Source: Hymenobacter sp. BT188 (GTDB taxonomy: Bacteria; Bacteroidota; Bacteroidia; Cytophagales; Hymenobacteraceae). From it: 64,000 bases of DNA. Positions within the stretch are counted from its first letter, which is position 1. Each line of letters starts with the position of its first letter. The translations under genes were made by a program, and so were the position numbers. The stretch is taken from NCBI RefSeq assembly GCF_014333585.1, contig NZ_JACSCW010000006.1, positions 248,001 through 312,000 of the forward strand, read 5' to 3'. The notes under the pieces are model-generated. The model ran no database searches. It had not been told where the DNA came from and worked only from the letters and a program-made list of their open reading frames with translations. This document shows, piece after piece, positions 25,550 through 35,105 of this stretch.

Positions 25550-26515
25550 ATGCCTACAGCTCCTCCTCTTCCCAAAGCTGCCCGCCGTCTTCGACCTGCC
25601 ACCGACTACGATGTTATTATCATAGGGGCCGGAAGCGCCGGGCTGAGCGCGGCGCTGGTATTGGGCCGCTGCCTACGCCGCGTACTCGTGTGCGATGGCG
25701 GCGCTCCGCGCAATGACCCCTCCCCCGCCGTATGGGGCTTCTTCACCCGCGATGGTGTGCAACCCAGTGAGCTGCTGCGCTTGGGCTTGGAACAGCTGAC
25801 GGCCTACCCGAGTGTGGAAGTTTGCCCCTTGCGCGCAACCGAGGTTAGCGTGAGCGACGAATGCTTTACCATCGTGGCCGATACGGAAGCCAGCCGCACC
25901 CGCAGCATAACGGCGCGCAAAGTATTGCTGGCCACGGGCGTAGAGGATGAATTGCCCCCCCTAGAAGGCATGCGCGAGTTCTGGGGACGCGGCGTGCTGC
26001 ATTGCCCCTACTGCCACGGCTGGGAGGTGCGCGACCGGGCGTTAGCGGTATACGGCCGGGGAAAAGGAGTTACGGGCCTGGCGTTGCTTGTCAGCCGGTG
26101 GTCGAAGGATGTGGTAGTATGCACCGATGGCCCCGGCGGCCTGACAGATAAGGCCCGTCAGCGCCTGCACAAGCAAGGTATTAAGGTGCATGAAGAGCCT
26201 ATTGAACGCCTGGAAGGCTCCGAGAAAGACGGTCTGCAACACGTACTGTTCAAGAATGGCGACAAGTTGGTGCGCGAGGCGCTGTTCGTGCATCCGCACC
26301 AGCACCAACGCACTAATCTGGCTGAGCAACTAGGCTGTCGTCTCAATAGCAAAGGCGCCGTTTGGACGGATAAAAAGCAGCAAACCTCAGTGCCCGGCCT
26401 CTATGCCGCCGGCGACACTACGGCCGGCATGCAGCAGGCCATTCTGGCTGCCGCCGAGGGCTCCCTTGCTGCCATTATGATAAATGAAAAGCTTACCAAG
26501 GAAGAGTGCGTATAA
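25550..26515 (+). CDS. Thioredoxin-reductase-like FAD/NAD(P) oxidoreductase
   Basis: A flavoprotein disulfide reductase-like enzyme of about 321 residues. It has an N-terminal FAD-binding motif (DVIIIGAGSAGLSAALVLGR), a redox-type CPYC in LHCPYCHGWEVRDR, and a C-terminal FAD site (VPGLYAAGDTTAGMQQAILAAAEGS). The usual GxGxxG of the NAD(P) domain is altered (VYGRGKGVTG), so cofactor preference is unclear. It resembles the YpdA/TrxB-like single-gene proteins that often sit apart from a thioredoxin. The ATG at 25550 is chosen over a GTG three codons earlier. It converges with the histidine kinase with only 9 bp between stops. Confidence 0.85.
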   Translation: MPTAPPLPKAARRLRPATDYDVIIIGAGSAGLSAALVLGRCLRRVLVCDGGAPRNDPSPAVWGFFTRDGVQPSELLRLGLEQLTAYPSVEVCPLRATEVSVSDECFTIVADTEASRTRSITARKVLLATGVEDELPPLEGMREFWGRGVLHCPYCHGWEVRDRALAVYGRGKGVTGLALLVSRWSKDVVVCTDGPGGLTDKARQRLHKQGIKVHEEPIERLEGSEKDGLQHVLFKNGDKLVREALFVHPHQHQRTNLAEQLGCRLNSKGAVWTDKKQQTSVPGLYAAGDTTAGMQQAILAAAEGSLAAIMINEKLTKEECV

Positions 26516-26524
26516 CACTCTATT

Positions 26525-27904
26525 TCAGCCAGGTATGCGAATGGTAAACTCCGTGTATTCGCCTTCCTGGCTTTCCACCGTAAGCGACCCATTGTGGCCT
26601 TTAGTCACGATATCGTAGCTCAACGACAGGCCTAAGCCGGTGCCTTCGCCGGTGGGTTTGGTGGTGAAAAAGGGTTGAAAAATCTTATCCTTTACAGTGG
26701 CTGGCATGCCCATGCCATTGTCGCGCACGCGCACTTCTACGTCGCCGGCCTCGGTGCGGCGGGTGCTCACACTCACCGTGGGCACGTAGCCATCAGATAC
26801 GCACTCCTTCTTTTTCTGAACCGCGTAAAATGCATTGGTAAAGAGGTTGAGAAACACCCGCCCTATATCCTGCGAAATAGCATTTACCTGCCCCAGCTCC
26901 GGATACAGGTTCGTGTATAGGGTGGCATTGAAGGTTTTGTCCTTGGCCCTTAAGCCGTGGTAAGCCAAGCGCAGGTATTCGTCGGCCAGCGTGTTTATAT
27001 CGGTTGGCTGTAGCTCGCCCGTGCTGGCGCGGCTGTGCTCCAGCATTCCCTTCACAATGGACGCCGCTCGTTGGCCGTGGTGGGTAATTTTTTGCAGATT
27101 CTGCTTCAAATCAACCAGCAGCTCGGTTTCCAGATCGGCATTGCGGGTAGGCTTGCGCTTTTCCTCCTCCAGCTCCGTAATCAGTTCGGCGCTTACATCC
27201 GAAAAGTTGGTCACGAAGTTCAGCGGGTTTTGAATTTCATGGGCAATACCGGCGGTCAGCTCGCCCAAACTGGCCATTTTTTCGGCCTGAATGAGTTGGG
27301 TCTGCATGGTTTTAAGCTCAGTTAATGCCTGGCTCAATTCCTCCGTCTGCTTGGTAAGCGTAGCGGTACGCTCGGCTACGAGTCGCTCCAACTCAGCGTT
27401 TTGGGTTGCTATGCGCTGCTTTTCCTGTTCCTCCTCCTCTCGCAATAGGCGCTCTTTCTCAAGGTGCTTTTTCTGATTGCGGGCAATCAGCAGAAATGTA
27501 ATCATCCATATGACCGTGAAGCCCTGCGAAGCGTCGAAAGCGTCTTCATAGTTCTCGCCCAGCTTCCAGCCCGATACTACCAGCACCAGTTCGATAGCGG
27601 AGTACACGGTGTAAGGCACTACGGCCAGCAACACAGTGCGGGCCGGTCGGTAATCCCGTAAAGCCAGTGCGACCAGTATTACAACCATAAAGGCGAAGAG
27701 CATATACACTTCGTCCAGCTGGTCGTTGCGAAAGTTGAACAGGAGGTCAATAATACCTAGTCCCACCCCCGGCACCCAGATCCACCCAAGCAGCTTATCC
27801 CAATGAGGCAGGCGATTGGGCAGGTCAAAAAACCGGCGCAAGATTCGCACTACCAGCAGTTGGGCCAGCAGAATGCTAATTATTATTTGACCATCAAATT
27901 TCAT
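26525..27904 (-). CDS. Membrane sensor histidine kinase
   Basis: A 459-residue orphan sensor kinase. The N-terminal 155 residues contain several hydrophobic segments and no obvious extracytoplasmic domain. A coiled coil follows (about 155-215, rich in Glu, Lys and Gln, including LVAERTATLTKQTEEL), then the HisKA domain (GIAHEIQNPLNFV with the phospho-acceptor His). The ATPase domain has the G1 box VRDNGMGMP and G2 box GEGTGLGLSLSYD. No response regulator is adjacent, so the partner is unknown. It is not a hybrid two-component protein, so it is not an obvious regulator of the xylan locus starting 1.3 kb away. Confidence 0.9.
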   Translation of the reverse strand: MKFDGQIIISILLAQLLVVRILRRFFDLPNRLPHWDKLLGWIWVPGVGLGIIDLLFNFRNDQLDEVYMLFAFMVVILVALALRDYRPARTVLLAVVPYTVYSAIELVLVVSGWKLGENYEDAFDASQGFTVIWMITFLLIARNQKKHLEKERLLREEEEQEKQRIATQNAELERLVAERTATLTKQTEELSQALTELKTMQTQLIQAEKMASLGELTAGIAHEIQNPLNFVTNFSDVSAELITELEEEKRKPTRNADLETELLVDLKQNLQKITHHGQRAASIVKGMLEHSRASTGELQPTDINTLADEYLRLAYHGLRAKDKTFNATLYTNLYPELGQVNAISQDIGRVFLNLFTNAFYAVQKKKECVSDGYVPTVSVSTRRTEAGDVEVRVRDNGMGMPATVKDKIFQPFFTTKPTGEGTGLGLSLSYDIVTKGHNGSLTVESQEGEYTEFTIRIPG

Positions 27905-28027
27905 AGGGGAAGCCGGTGCTGAAACAGCGAAGTAAACTGGCAGGAATGCTTGGTATCGATTGATATACTACTGCTTCCATTTCTTGCATTCCAGTATGGA
28001 AAAAGGGCAGCTTAGGGAGAAATAATA

Positions 28028-28330
28028 CTAATCATCTTTTGCTAACTTTTTGGTAAGCCAATTCTTAGGCAGCGGAACTGCAAAAATAACTGTTGGATTG
28101 CTAGTGCGAGGACGGCGGCGAGTGGTGAGCTTTTTCAGCTTGTCATCCTCTTTCGACAAGAGGATGCTGGCATAATCCCCAATTAATCCCACGGAGGTGG
28201 GCAATGTAATGCGTACGGAAAGCTGCTGCGAGGTCTCAACGGGTTTTGCGCCAGCGGGATTTTGCGCTTGGCTGCTCATGATGGAAAGCGGACAGGCAAG
28301 ACATAAAACAAATAACTTAACACCAGACAT
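28028..28330 (-). CDS. Small predicted secreted protein, unknown
   Basis: A 100-residue protein with a plausible signal peptide (about 1-22, ending MSSQAQ). A mature part of about 78 residues follows and contains a basic cluster (KKLTTRRRPR) before a C-terminal PLPKNWLTKKLAKDD. No recognised domain. It is separated by 123 bp from the histidine kinase on the same strand; a functional link is speculative. Confidence 0.55.
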   Translation of the reverse strand: MSGVKLFVLCLACPLSIMSSQAQNPAGAKPVETSQQLSVRITLPTSVGLIGDYASILLSKEDDKLKKLTTRRRPRTSNPTVIFAVPLPKNWLTKKLAKDD

Positions 28331-28758
28331 TGAGGAAGAGCAACGCTATACTACTGATTATGAATAGAATTTATTCGAAACTCACTATAGAATTATGAAC
28401 AAATCTACTGTGTTTGCTTTCTGAAGCAATAGCTCAGCAAACGCAACCAAACAACCCTCTGATTGTAAGACGGTAACCAATAGTATATAACGGATCTGCT
28501 TCCTTGCTATGCAGCCTTGCGACTACCTGTAGCTATTGCGGTTTTGCACCGAAGCGAAAAGCAACCGACTGCTTTTTTATCGTCCAGTTGTCTGGGGGAC
28601 TTTTTATTAACTTTTTTCATCTCAGACGGCTTGATCTACTCAAGTCAGCTCTAATTCAGGCCGTGCTGCTGCAGAGGGACAGCGTGTCATTTTGTATAAG
28701 CCAGCTAGCGACGGCACCACTGCTCATACGTGCCCAAAACGCAGATAACCTGGCCACT
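28331..28758. other. Gene-poor stretch
   Basis: I see no convincing gene, RNA or mobile element here. Short plus-strand frames exist but have no protein-like features. It is bounded by the small secreted protein and the 56-residue ORF. Confidence 0.5.
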
Positions 28759-28929
28759 TTACAGGTAAATGCGCGTCTTGGGATGGCGGTTTTTCCAATC
28801 GATGGGGCCGGCTTCATCGGGCTCCATTTCCTGCACATACTGCCAGAGGAAAGAGCGCGGCATTTCGTGTTCCTGGCCCAGCATAGCCTGCCAGAGCCGC
28901 GTAGCTTGAACAATAGGGGAAGATGACAT
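28759..28929 (-). CDS. Small 56-residue protein
   Basis: From the ATG at 28929 the minus strand encodes 56 residues: MSSSPIVQATRLWQAMLGQE, then HEMPRSFLWQYVQEMEPDEA, then GPIDWKNRHPKTRIYL and a stop at 28759. The composition is that of a compact helical soluble protein (amphipathic helices, no low-complexity sequence). Codon third positions follow the local pattern, unlike the overlapping frames. I do not recognise a named family. It is isolated in an otherwise empty 880-bp gap. Confidence 0.6.
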   Translation of the reverse strand: MSSSPIVQATRLWQAMLGQEHEMPRSFLWQYVQEMEPDEAGPIDWKNRHPKTRIYL

Positions 28930-29155
28930 ACGATGTGAGTGGGCAATCTAAGTTGCATCCACCGACATTTTCTCAATAATTGCGCCTGTTTTGAAGCTGG
29001 AAAAGCAAGTCAGACTGCGGCCGTAAAATTTCTCTAAATCGGTATAATTTAAGTTGTTAAAGCAATTACCCACTACTCTAAGCCACCTTAGCTGATCAGT
29101 AATTCAACCGATTTACTCATTGAGTTTTTAAAGCACATTAGAAGTGCTAGGGCGC

Positions 29156-29186
29156 AAAAAAAGCCCCCCAAAGGAGAGGCTTTTAA
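29156..29186 (-). terminator. Terminator at the end of the xylan locus
   Basis: Read on the minus strand, AAAAGCC and GGCTTTTTTT flank a loop containing CTCC/GGGG, giving a hairpin with a long T-run 22 bp past the GH115 stop. The rest of 28930-29207 shows nothing else. Confidence 0.7.
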
Positions 29187-29207
29187 GCATAGGCAGGCTC
29201 CAACGAA

Positions 29208-32177
29208 TTAGCGCCTACCCACGCTGCCTTTCGATGCCTCTGCGGCTTTTGGCGCGGGCGTGGCGCCCGAAAAGCTTTCAGGTGGCCCGAGGTAGCTGGG
29301 CTTCACACCGCCCCAGTCTACCACCAGCTTTTGCAGTACTACACCGGGGTCAACGAGCCAGAACTTCAGTACATGCTCACCGGGCTTGGCCAGCGTGTGG
29401 GTGGAAGTTTTAATGATGATATTATTTGCCACCGCTTGCTCCCAAGGTCGGTTGCCGTTATCTGGGTTCAGGCCCGTGTGCAGGTTAACGAGCTGTGGCG
29501 CTTCGTCATCAAACGACACGGCGTAGCGCAGGCCAGTGGTGTTGGTAAAGTCGAGTGTGGGGGCCAAATATGCCTGCACGGTTACTGGTCCACTGCCCGT
29601 CAGCTGCACTTTATATTCGAGATGCGGACTGTTGCCGGCGGGCGTCTGGCTCGGAATAGCTCTGGGGAAAACCGTTACGCCCGAAAGGGTGCGGCCCAGG
29701 TCCGGAACAGTCTGCCACTTCACGTTGCTGCCGTACACGGCCTGGCTGTAGTGTTCAGCTTCTATCGACACAAAGCCATCTGTTTCCACAAAGCCTTTCG
29801 CCAGATTGGATTTGCCCCCCACCGCGTTTTCCACTACCGCTTGCACTACTACATTCTTATTGTTCGGTCCGCTGATGGTGATGGGCACGCGCGTGGTGCC
29901 AGCAGGCGCTTTGCCCCAATCGACGCTGACCAGCAAGCGCTGCTCCTTGTCTAGTTTAGCTGGTTTGGTAACGCGCAGCCACGGCGAACCGGTTTGAACG
30001 GTGTATTCAAAAGGTGCAGTACCGCGGTTGAACACATCAATGTAGCGAGTGGGCTGCTGGTAGGAGTTGAAAGTCGGCAGCACGGCCTCGCCTGATTGTT
30101 GGGGCCAAGCGGCTTCGGCACCTTCGATGGCTACGCTCATGTCGGCGGTGGCAGCAGGAGTCAGCTGCTTTACTTCGGGCATTTTATCGGCGGGGGGCTG
30201 CTGCCAGTAGGTGTAGCCAATGTGGGTCTGGTCCATCATGTGGTTCCATTTGCCCTTGGCCATCGTCTGGTTGTAGTAGCGGGAAATCTCGGCGTCGCGC
30301 TCAAACAGCTGCTTGGCTTTGGTGGCCAAATCGTTGGTGCTGGCGCGGCCCTGTTGGGCGTAGAGATGGTTCTGAGCGATGGTGTAGTACATCTCGTTCA
30401 GGTTGGCGCCGGCTTTTACAGGGTGCAGCACCAACTGAAAATACGCGTCACGGTGCTCGGGGGGCATTTTTTCGTTTAACTGCTCCGCATCCACCAGAAG
30501 CTTATTGTAGTCGGCTACCACGGTTTCAAACTCGCGGTAGTTGGTCAGGCTGTACGTTTTCTCGTTCAGCAATTCCGGCTTGCGGCGGGAGTTGTACTTA
30601 GCATACTTAGCCAGAATATCAGCAATAGCAGCGGCGTGTTTGTTCCCAAACTGTTGGGCGGCCCACTGCCGGGTGTAATCGTCGATTTGGTTGGCGCCTA
30701 TCTTATCAGGGTTCCAGGCATAGTCGAGGAAGAAGCTGATGGGAAACTCCATGGGCTTCAGGTCGCCCACGTTCACAATCCAGATCTGGTTGGCGCCGTA
30801 CTCATGAGCCAGATGCATCTGCTCCCAGATGCGCGGAATTGGATTGGTATTGAGCCACTTATAGTTACGCGGGCCGCCTACATAGTCATAGTGGTAGTAT
30901 ATGCCGTAGCCGCCTTTGCGGGGCTTGTCGCCTAGCTTGGGCAGCTTGCGCAGGTTGCCCCAGTTGTCATCGCATAGCAGCAGGGTCACGTCGTCGGGCA
31001 CGCGCATGCCTTTGTCGTAGTAGTCCTGCACCTCTTTGTAGAGGGCCCACATTTGAGGCGTTTGCTCGGCGGGCTTGCCGGTTTCCTCGGCAATAATTTT
31101 GCGCTGATCGGCTACTATTTTTTCCAGCAAGGTGATGTTGCTGCCCTCGCTCATGGGCTCGTCGCCGTCGCCACGCATGCCCACGGTTATGATGCTTTCT
31201 TTGGTACCCATGTTCCTGATACCCTGCCGCCAGAAGTCCTGCAAAGTTTTTTCGTTGGTCTGGTAGTTCCAGGGGCCGCTGCCGAAGCGCTTCCATTCTT
31301 GCTGTGAGCGGACCATAGGCTCGTGGTGCGAAGTGCCCATTACGATGCCGTACTCGTCGGCCAGCACGGGGCTCTGCTTGTCATCGTCGTTGAAGGCATT
31401 GCCCCACATAGCGGGCCACAGGTAATTGCCCTTCAGGCGCAGAATCAACTCGAATACATGGACGTACATTTTAGAGTTGATACCGCCGAATTTTTCCTTA
31501 GCCCAACCGCTCAAGGCTGGCGCCTCGTCATTAAGGAAAATACCCCGGTATTTCACCTTCGGCTCGCCCTGGGTGTGTCGGCCGGGTGCCACGTACAGCG
31601 CCTGCTGCTGGGGCGTGGGCACATCAGCCCACCAGTACCACGGCGACACGCCAATCTGGGCCGATAAGTCATAGATGCCGAATATGGTGCCGCGCTTGTC
31701 GCTGCCGGCAATGACCAAGGCACGCTCTACGCCGGGCATGGGTTTTTCCACCACTTGCAGCACGAAGGTTTCCCACTTGCCCGCCACGCCTGATACGTCG
31801 AGCTTCTTAGTTTTTACCAACCCATCAATTAGGGGGCTTTTTCCTAGGGTACCGATGAGTACAACCTCTTTGCCGGCCGGTGCTTTATCGGTGGTGAAGG
31901 TGGGGGTAAGCTTGGTGACGCGGTTGATATCGGCCTGCAAATCTTTGGCGGCGCGCAGTACGCCCGGCCAGTCGGAATTGCTGGCGTAAAGTGGCGCCGT
32001 TTTGCCCCCCGCCGCTAGGGTAAAGCCACCTTTTCCTTTTTGTGTCGAAACGTAGACTTCGGCGCCCGGCACAGTTGGGCCAGCCAGCGTTGGCAGCGCA
32101 GCCAGCAACACCAACAGCATGGGTAGCTGCCATTTGCGGCGCAGATACAAGTACAGTTGGATGGGTTTGAGTAACAT
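29208..32177 (-). CDS. GH115 xylan alpha-1,2-glucuronidase
   Basis: A glycoside hydrolase of 989 residues that removes (4-O-methyl)glucuronic acid from internal xylose units of polymeric xylan. It has a signal peptide (VLLAALPTLAGP), an N-terminal beta domain (FTLAAGGKTAPLYASN at about 50-65, LRAAKDLQADIN), and then the conserved GH115 barrel: YRGIFLNDEAPALSGWA, KMYVHVFELILRLKGNYLWPAMW, GTSHHEPMVRSQQEW, VTLLLCDDNWGNLRKLP. A C-terminal beta-sandwich ends in LQKLVVDWGGVKPSYLGPPESF. The ATG at 32177 matches the signal peptide. It is the last gene of the xylan locus, and a shrunken relative lies at 43721. Confidence 0.93.
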   Translation of the reverse strand: MLLKPIQLYLYLRRKWQLPMLLVLLAALPTLAGPTVPGAEVYVSTQKGKGGFTLAAGGKTAPLYASNSDWPGVLRAAKDLQADINRVTKLTPTFTTDKAPAGKEVVLIGTLGKSPLIDGLVKTKKLDVSGVAGKWETFVLQVVEKPMPGVERALVIAGSDKRGTIFGIYDLSAQIGVSPWYWWADVPTPQQQALYVAPGRHTQGEPKVKYRGIFLNDEAPALSGWAKEKFGGINSKMYVHVFELILRLKGNYLWPAMWGNAFNDDDKQSPVLADEYGIVMGTSHHEPMVRSQQEWKRFGSGPWNYQTNEKTLQDFWRQGIRNMGTKESIITVGMRGDGDEPMSEGSNITLLEKIVADQRKIIAEETGKPAEQTPQMWALYKEVQDYYDKGMRVPDDVTLLLCDDNWGNLRKLPKLGDKPRKGGYGIYYHYDYVGGPRNYKWLNTNPIPRIWEQMHLAHEYGANQIWIVNVGDLKPMEFPISFFLDYAWNPDKIGANQIDDYTRQWAAQQFGNKHAAAIADILAKYAKYNSRRKPELLNEKTYSLTNYREFETVVADYNKLLVDAEQLNEKMPPEHRDAYFQLVLHPVKAGANLNEMYYTIAQNHLYAQQGRASTNDLATKAKQLFERDAEISRYYNQTMAKGKWNHMMDQTHIGYTYWQQPPADKMPEVKQLTPAATADMSVAIEGAEAAWPQQSGEAVLPTFNSYQQPTRYIDVFNRGTAPFEYTVQTGSPWLRVTKPAKLDKEQRLLVSVDWGKAPAGTTRVPITISGPNNKNVVVQAVVENAVGGKSNLAKGFVETDGFVSIEAEHYSQAVYGSNVKWQTVPDLGRTLSGVTVFPRAIPSQTPAGNSPHLEYKVQLTGSGPVTVQAYLAPTLDFTNTTGLRYAVSFDDEAPQLVNLHTGLNPDNGNRPWEQAVANNIIIKTSTHTLAKPGEHVLKFWLVDPGVVLQKLVVDWGGVKPSYLGPPESFSGATPAPKAAEASKGSVGRR

Positions 32178-32220
32178 AGCTTTGGGTGGAAAGAGGCTGA
32201 GCGAAAAGCTAAGGTTAAGG

Positions 32221-32254
32221 CTAGCTCCCCCCCTCATCTGAGGAGGGGAGCTAG
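32221..32254. repeat. CTAGCTCCCC hairpin between the GH10 and GH115 genes
   Basis: CTAGCTCCCC (32221-32230) and GGGGAGCTAG (32245-32254) are perfect arms with a further CCTC/GAGG pair inside. T-rich sequence follows only on the plus side, so it is a poor terminator for the minus-strand operon. It more likely is a dispersed repeat or transcript-stabilising hairpin. Confidence 0.7.
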
Positions 32255-32279
32255 TTTTCTAGTTTTCGCGAAACGCGTT

Positions 32280-33404
32280 CTACATTTTATTCTTCGTCGT
32301 TTGCAGTACAGCCTGTAAGGCGGGCTTGGGCTGGTAGCTGCGGTCGAAGAGCAGCGGGTAGCTGGTGCGGCCTTTAATGGGCCAGTCATTGAGCCACGAA
32401 TCGTTGTCGGTTACGCCCCACAGGGTGATGCGGTCAATAACGTTGCGGTGCTTGCGGAAGAGGGCAAACAGGTCGGCGTAGCGCTTGGTAAGCTGCTGCT
32501 GCACCGAGTCGGGCAGGCCGGTGGTGTACACGTTGTACTTGGCGTCGGTGGCAAACGTCTCGGCGATGTCCGCGCCCTGGCGCCGGCTGGGGTTGGGCAG
32601 CACATCAATGTCCAGCTCCGTGAAGTTGACCTTTACCCCTAGCTTCGAGAAAGCGACGATGCTCTCTTCTATCTGCTCAATGCTGGGCTTTGTCAGGCCA
32701 TAGTGGCCCTGCATACCAATAGCCGCAACCTTGATGCCTTTGGCTTGCAGGCTCTTAACCAGCTTAATCGTGCCAGCCCGCTTTTCGGGGCGGTAGAGAC
32801 TGTAATCGTTGTAGTACAGCTCCGCTTTAGGATCGGCTTTGTGGGCGTACTCAAAGGCCTTGACGGCGAAATCTTCGCCGAGAATTTCCAGCCATTTGGT
32901 TTTGCGCAGGTCGCCCTGCTGGTCATCGATGGCCTCGTTGACTACATCCCAGCCCCCGATTTTACCTTTATAGCGGCCCACTACGGTATTGATGTGATCT
33001 TCCAGGCGCTTCAGTAGCACTTCCCGGCTCACGGGGTTGCCGGCGGCGTCTTCAAATACCCACTTGGGCGTCTGCTGGTGCCACATCAGCGTGTGCCCAA
33101 CGATGAACATTTTGTTGTCCTGCCCGAACTTTACGTAATCGTCGGCGGGCTTGAAGTTGTAGGTGTCTGGCTGCGGGTGCACGGGGCCCCACTTGAGCAG
33201 GTTTTCGGGGCTGATGGTGTTGAACTGCTGCTTTATCAGGGCAGTGGCCTTGCTATCCTGACCACTAATCTGCCGACCATTGAGGGCCGCGCCCACGTAA
33301 AAATCCTGCTTGAACGCGTCCTTCAGAGTTGGTTCCGACTTCTGAATAAAGCCCATTGAAACACTGGCCAGAACGGCGTACGTAAGGGTTTTGTTGATTT
33401 TCAT
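32280..33404 (-). CDS. GH10 endo-1,4-beta-xylanase
   Basis: Cleaves the xylan backbone internally by a retaining mechanism. The 374-residue protein is a single GH10 barrel with an N-terminal hydrophobic leader lacking a clear cleavage site. Acid/base Glu157 is in WDVVNEAIDD and nucleophile Glu263 in FTELDID; GHTLMWHQQTPKW and WGVTDNDSWL are also typical. There is no carbohydrate-binding module. It lies 54 bp downstream of the GH51 gene. Confidence 0.95.
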   Translation of the reverse strand: MKINKTLTYAVLASVSMGFIQKSEPTLKDAFKQDFYVGAALNGRQISGQDSKATALIKQQFNTISPENLLKWGPVHPQPDTYNFKPADDYVKFGQDNKMFIVGHTLMWHQQTPKWVFEDAAGNPVSREVLLKRLEDHINTVVGRYKGKIGGWDVVNEAIDDQQGDLRKTKWLEILGEDFAVKAFEYAHKADPKAELYYNDYSLYRPEKRAGTIKLVKSLQAKGIKVAAIGMQGHYGLTKPSIEQIEESIVAFSKLGVKVNFTELDIDVLPNPSRRQGADIAETFATDAKYNVYTTGLPDSVQQQLTKRYADLFALFRKHRNVIDRITLWGVTDNDSWLNDWPIKGRTSYPLLFDRSYQPKPALQAVLQTTKNKM

Positions 33405-33458
33405 AGAATGAGGATCAGCGGGAAATAGATACAGGATGTGGCAGCGGCTGGGAAGTGG

Positions 33459-35087
33459 TTACTTCAACTCCAGCACCACCACCGACTGGGGCGGCAGCTC
33501 CACGGCTAGGTTGCCGCCGCGCTTTTTAGCCCCGGAAAAGCCCCCCAGCTTCACTTTGTTGGGATTATCGAAACTGTTGTAGTCGCTCACGCTGGCCGAA
33601 GTCAGAATGCGGCCCGATACCGTTTTCCAGGTCACGCCGGGCAACGCGGTTTCCAGCTTTAAGGTCTTCTTGGTATCCAGATTGACCAGCGAAATGTGCA
33701 CCGCGCCCTTGGCATCTTTCGAAGCGGAGGCGTTCAGCGCCGGCACTTTGTCGTTGCCCATCACATAGTCGGGGCTGGTAAATTGCAGGGGCAAATATTG
33801 CGCATCTTGGTGCACCTGATACAAGTCAAACACGTGGTAGGTGGGCGTGAGCAGCATCTTTTCCTTGTCCGTGAGAACGAGGGCCTGTAGCACGTTTACG
33901 GCTTGGGCCAAATTTGTCCCCCGCACCCGGTCACAGTGATTGTTAAAGATGTTGAGCGTGGTGCCCGCTACCAGCGCGTCGCGCAGGGAGTTTTGCTGAA
34001 ACAGAAAGCCCGGGTTGGTGCCTGGTTCTACGTCGGTCCACACGCCCCACTCATCCACCAGCAAGGCTACCTTTTTGTCCTTGTCGTACTTGTCCATGAT
34101 GGCGGCGTGCTTGGTCACGACGGCTTCCATTTTCAGGCAGTTCTTCATCGTGTTGAAGTACTCCTGCTCGTTGAAGCCGGTGGCCTTGCCCTTGCTGCCG
34201 GTCCAGCTGCCGGTGGGCAGCGTGTACTGGTGCAGGGTGAGTCCCCACATCTGGTTGAGCGGAATGTTTTTCATGCACGTCTCCGTCCAGTGGGCGTCGT
34301 CGCCGTTGGCGCCACTCACGATTTTCTTGAGCGGCGGGGAGGCGGGGTAGCTGTGGGCGAAGGTGGCGTAGCGCTTATACACATCGGTGTAGTACTCGGC
34401 CGTCATGTTGCCGCCGCAGCCCCAGCTTTCATTGCCGATGCCCCACCACGTCACGCCGTAGGGTTCGGGGTGGCCGTTTTTGCGGCGCTCCAGCACCAAT
34501 GGCGTGTCGTCGTTGGAGTTGAGGTATTCCATCCAGCCCGCCATTTCCTGCACCGTGCCGCTGCCTACGTTGGCCGCTAAGTACGGCTCGGTGCCGAGCA
34601 GCTTACAAAGCTCCAGAAACTCGTGGGTACCGAAGCTGTTGTCCTCCAGGTTGTTGCCCCACCACATGTTTAGCATCTTCGGACGCTGAGCCGTGGGGCC
34701 CACGCCGTCGCGCCAGTGGTAGGTGTCGGCAAAGCAGCCGCCGGGCCAGCGGAGGTTGGGCACTTTGATTTTGCGTAGCGCCTCCACAATGTCCATGCGG
34801 ATGCGGCCTTGTTTGGGCACGTTCAGCTTCTCATCAACCCAGAAACCATCGTAAATACAGCGGCCCAAGTGCTCCGCAAAATGCCCGTAGATGTGCTTGC
34901 TGATTTGCAGCTTCGGGTCGCCGGGCTGCACCGTTACCTGCACCGTTTGGGCCATTGCGCTGAGCGTTAAGCCAAGTCCGAGCCCGGCAAGGAGCCCGGC
35001 CCTCCTCCCCCACTTGCGCAGGGAAAAACGTGGCGTGTTTGTCTCAGAAAAGCCCCCCAGCGGTTGGTTTAGATGCAGTTTGGTCAT
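33459..35087 (-). CDS. GH51 alpha-L-arabinofuranosidase
   Basis: Removes arabinofuranosyl side chains from arabinoxylan or its oligosaccharides. The 542-residue protein has a signal-like leader (LLAGLGLGLTLSAMAQ). The conserved barrel start is HIYGHFAEHLGRCIYDGFWV, followed by LRWPGGCFADTYHWRDGVGP. Acid/base Glu220 is in GIGNESWGCGG and nucleophile Glu346 in VDEWGVWTD. The C-terminal beta domain ends LPPQSVVVLELK. The ATG at 35087 is preferred over the upstream start at 35123, which would read from the repeat region. Confidence 0.93.
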   Translation of the reverse strand: MTKLHLNQPLGGFSETNTPRFSLRKWGRRAGLLAGLGLGLTLSAMAQTVQVTVQPGDPKLQISKHIYGHFAEHLGRCIYDGFWVDEKLNVPKQGRIRMDIVEALRKIKVPNLRWPGGCFADTYHWRDGVGPTAQRPKMLNMWWGNNLEDNSFGTHEFLELCKLLGTEPYLAANVGSGTVQEMAGWMEYLNSNDDTPLVLERRKNGHPEPYGVTWWGIGNESWGCGGNMTAEYYTDVYKRYATFAHSYPASPPLKKIVSGANGDDAHWTETCMKNIPLNQMWGLTLHQYTLPTGSWTGSKGKATGFNEQEYFNTMKNCLKMEAVVTKHAAIMDKYDKDKKVALLVDEWGVWTDVEPGTNPGFLFQQNSLRDALVAGTTLNIFNNHCDRVRGTNLAQAVNVLQALVLTDKEKMLLTPTYHVFDLYQVHQDAQYLPLQFTSPDYVMGNDKVPALNASASKDAKGAVHISLVNLDTKKTLKLETALPGVTWKTVSGRILTSASVSDYNSFDNPNKVKLGGFSGAKKRGGNLAVELPPQSVVVLELK

Positions 35088-35105
35088 TGAGTTAGAATAG
35101 CTAAA

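Noticed and set aside
26525..27904. Histidine kinase as the hybrid regulator of the xylan locus
   Set aside because: It lacks the periplasmic propeller, receiver and AraC domains of HTCS proteins, and faces a different neighbour; no support for control of the locus.
28504..28926. 140-codon plus-strand ORF in the gene-poor gap
   Set aside because: The 56-residue ORF on the opposite strand has much better protein character; this frame has low-quality sequence and no homology pattern I recognise.
28656..28976. 106-codon minus-strand ORF
   Set aside because: It overlaps the 56-residue ORF in another frame and is Cys/Arg/Trp-rich noise; only the shorter frame looks like a protein.
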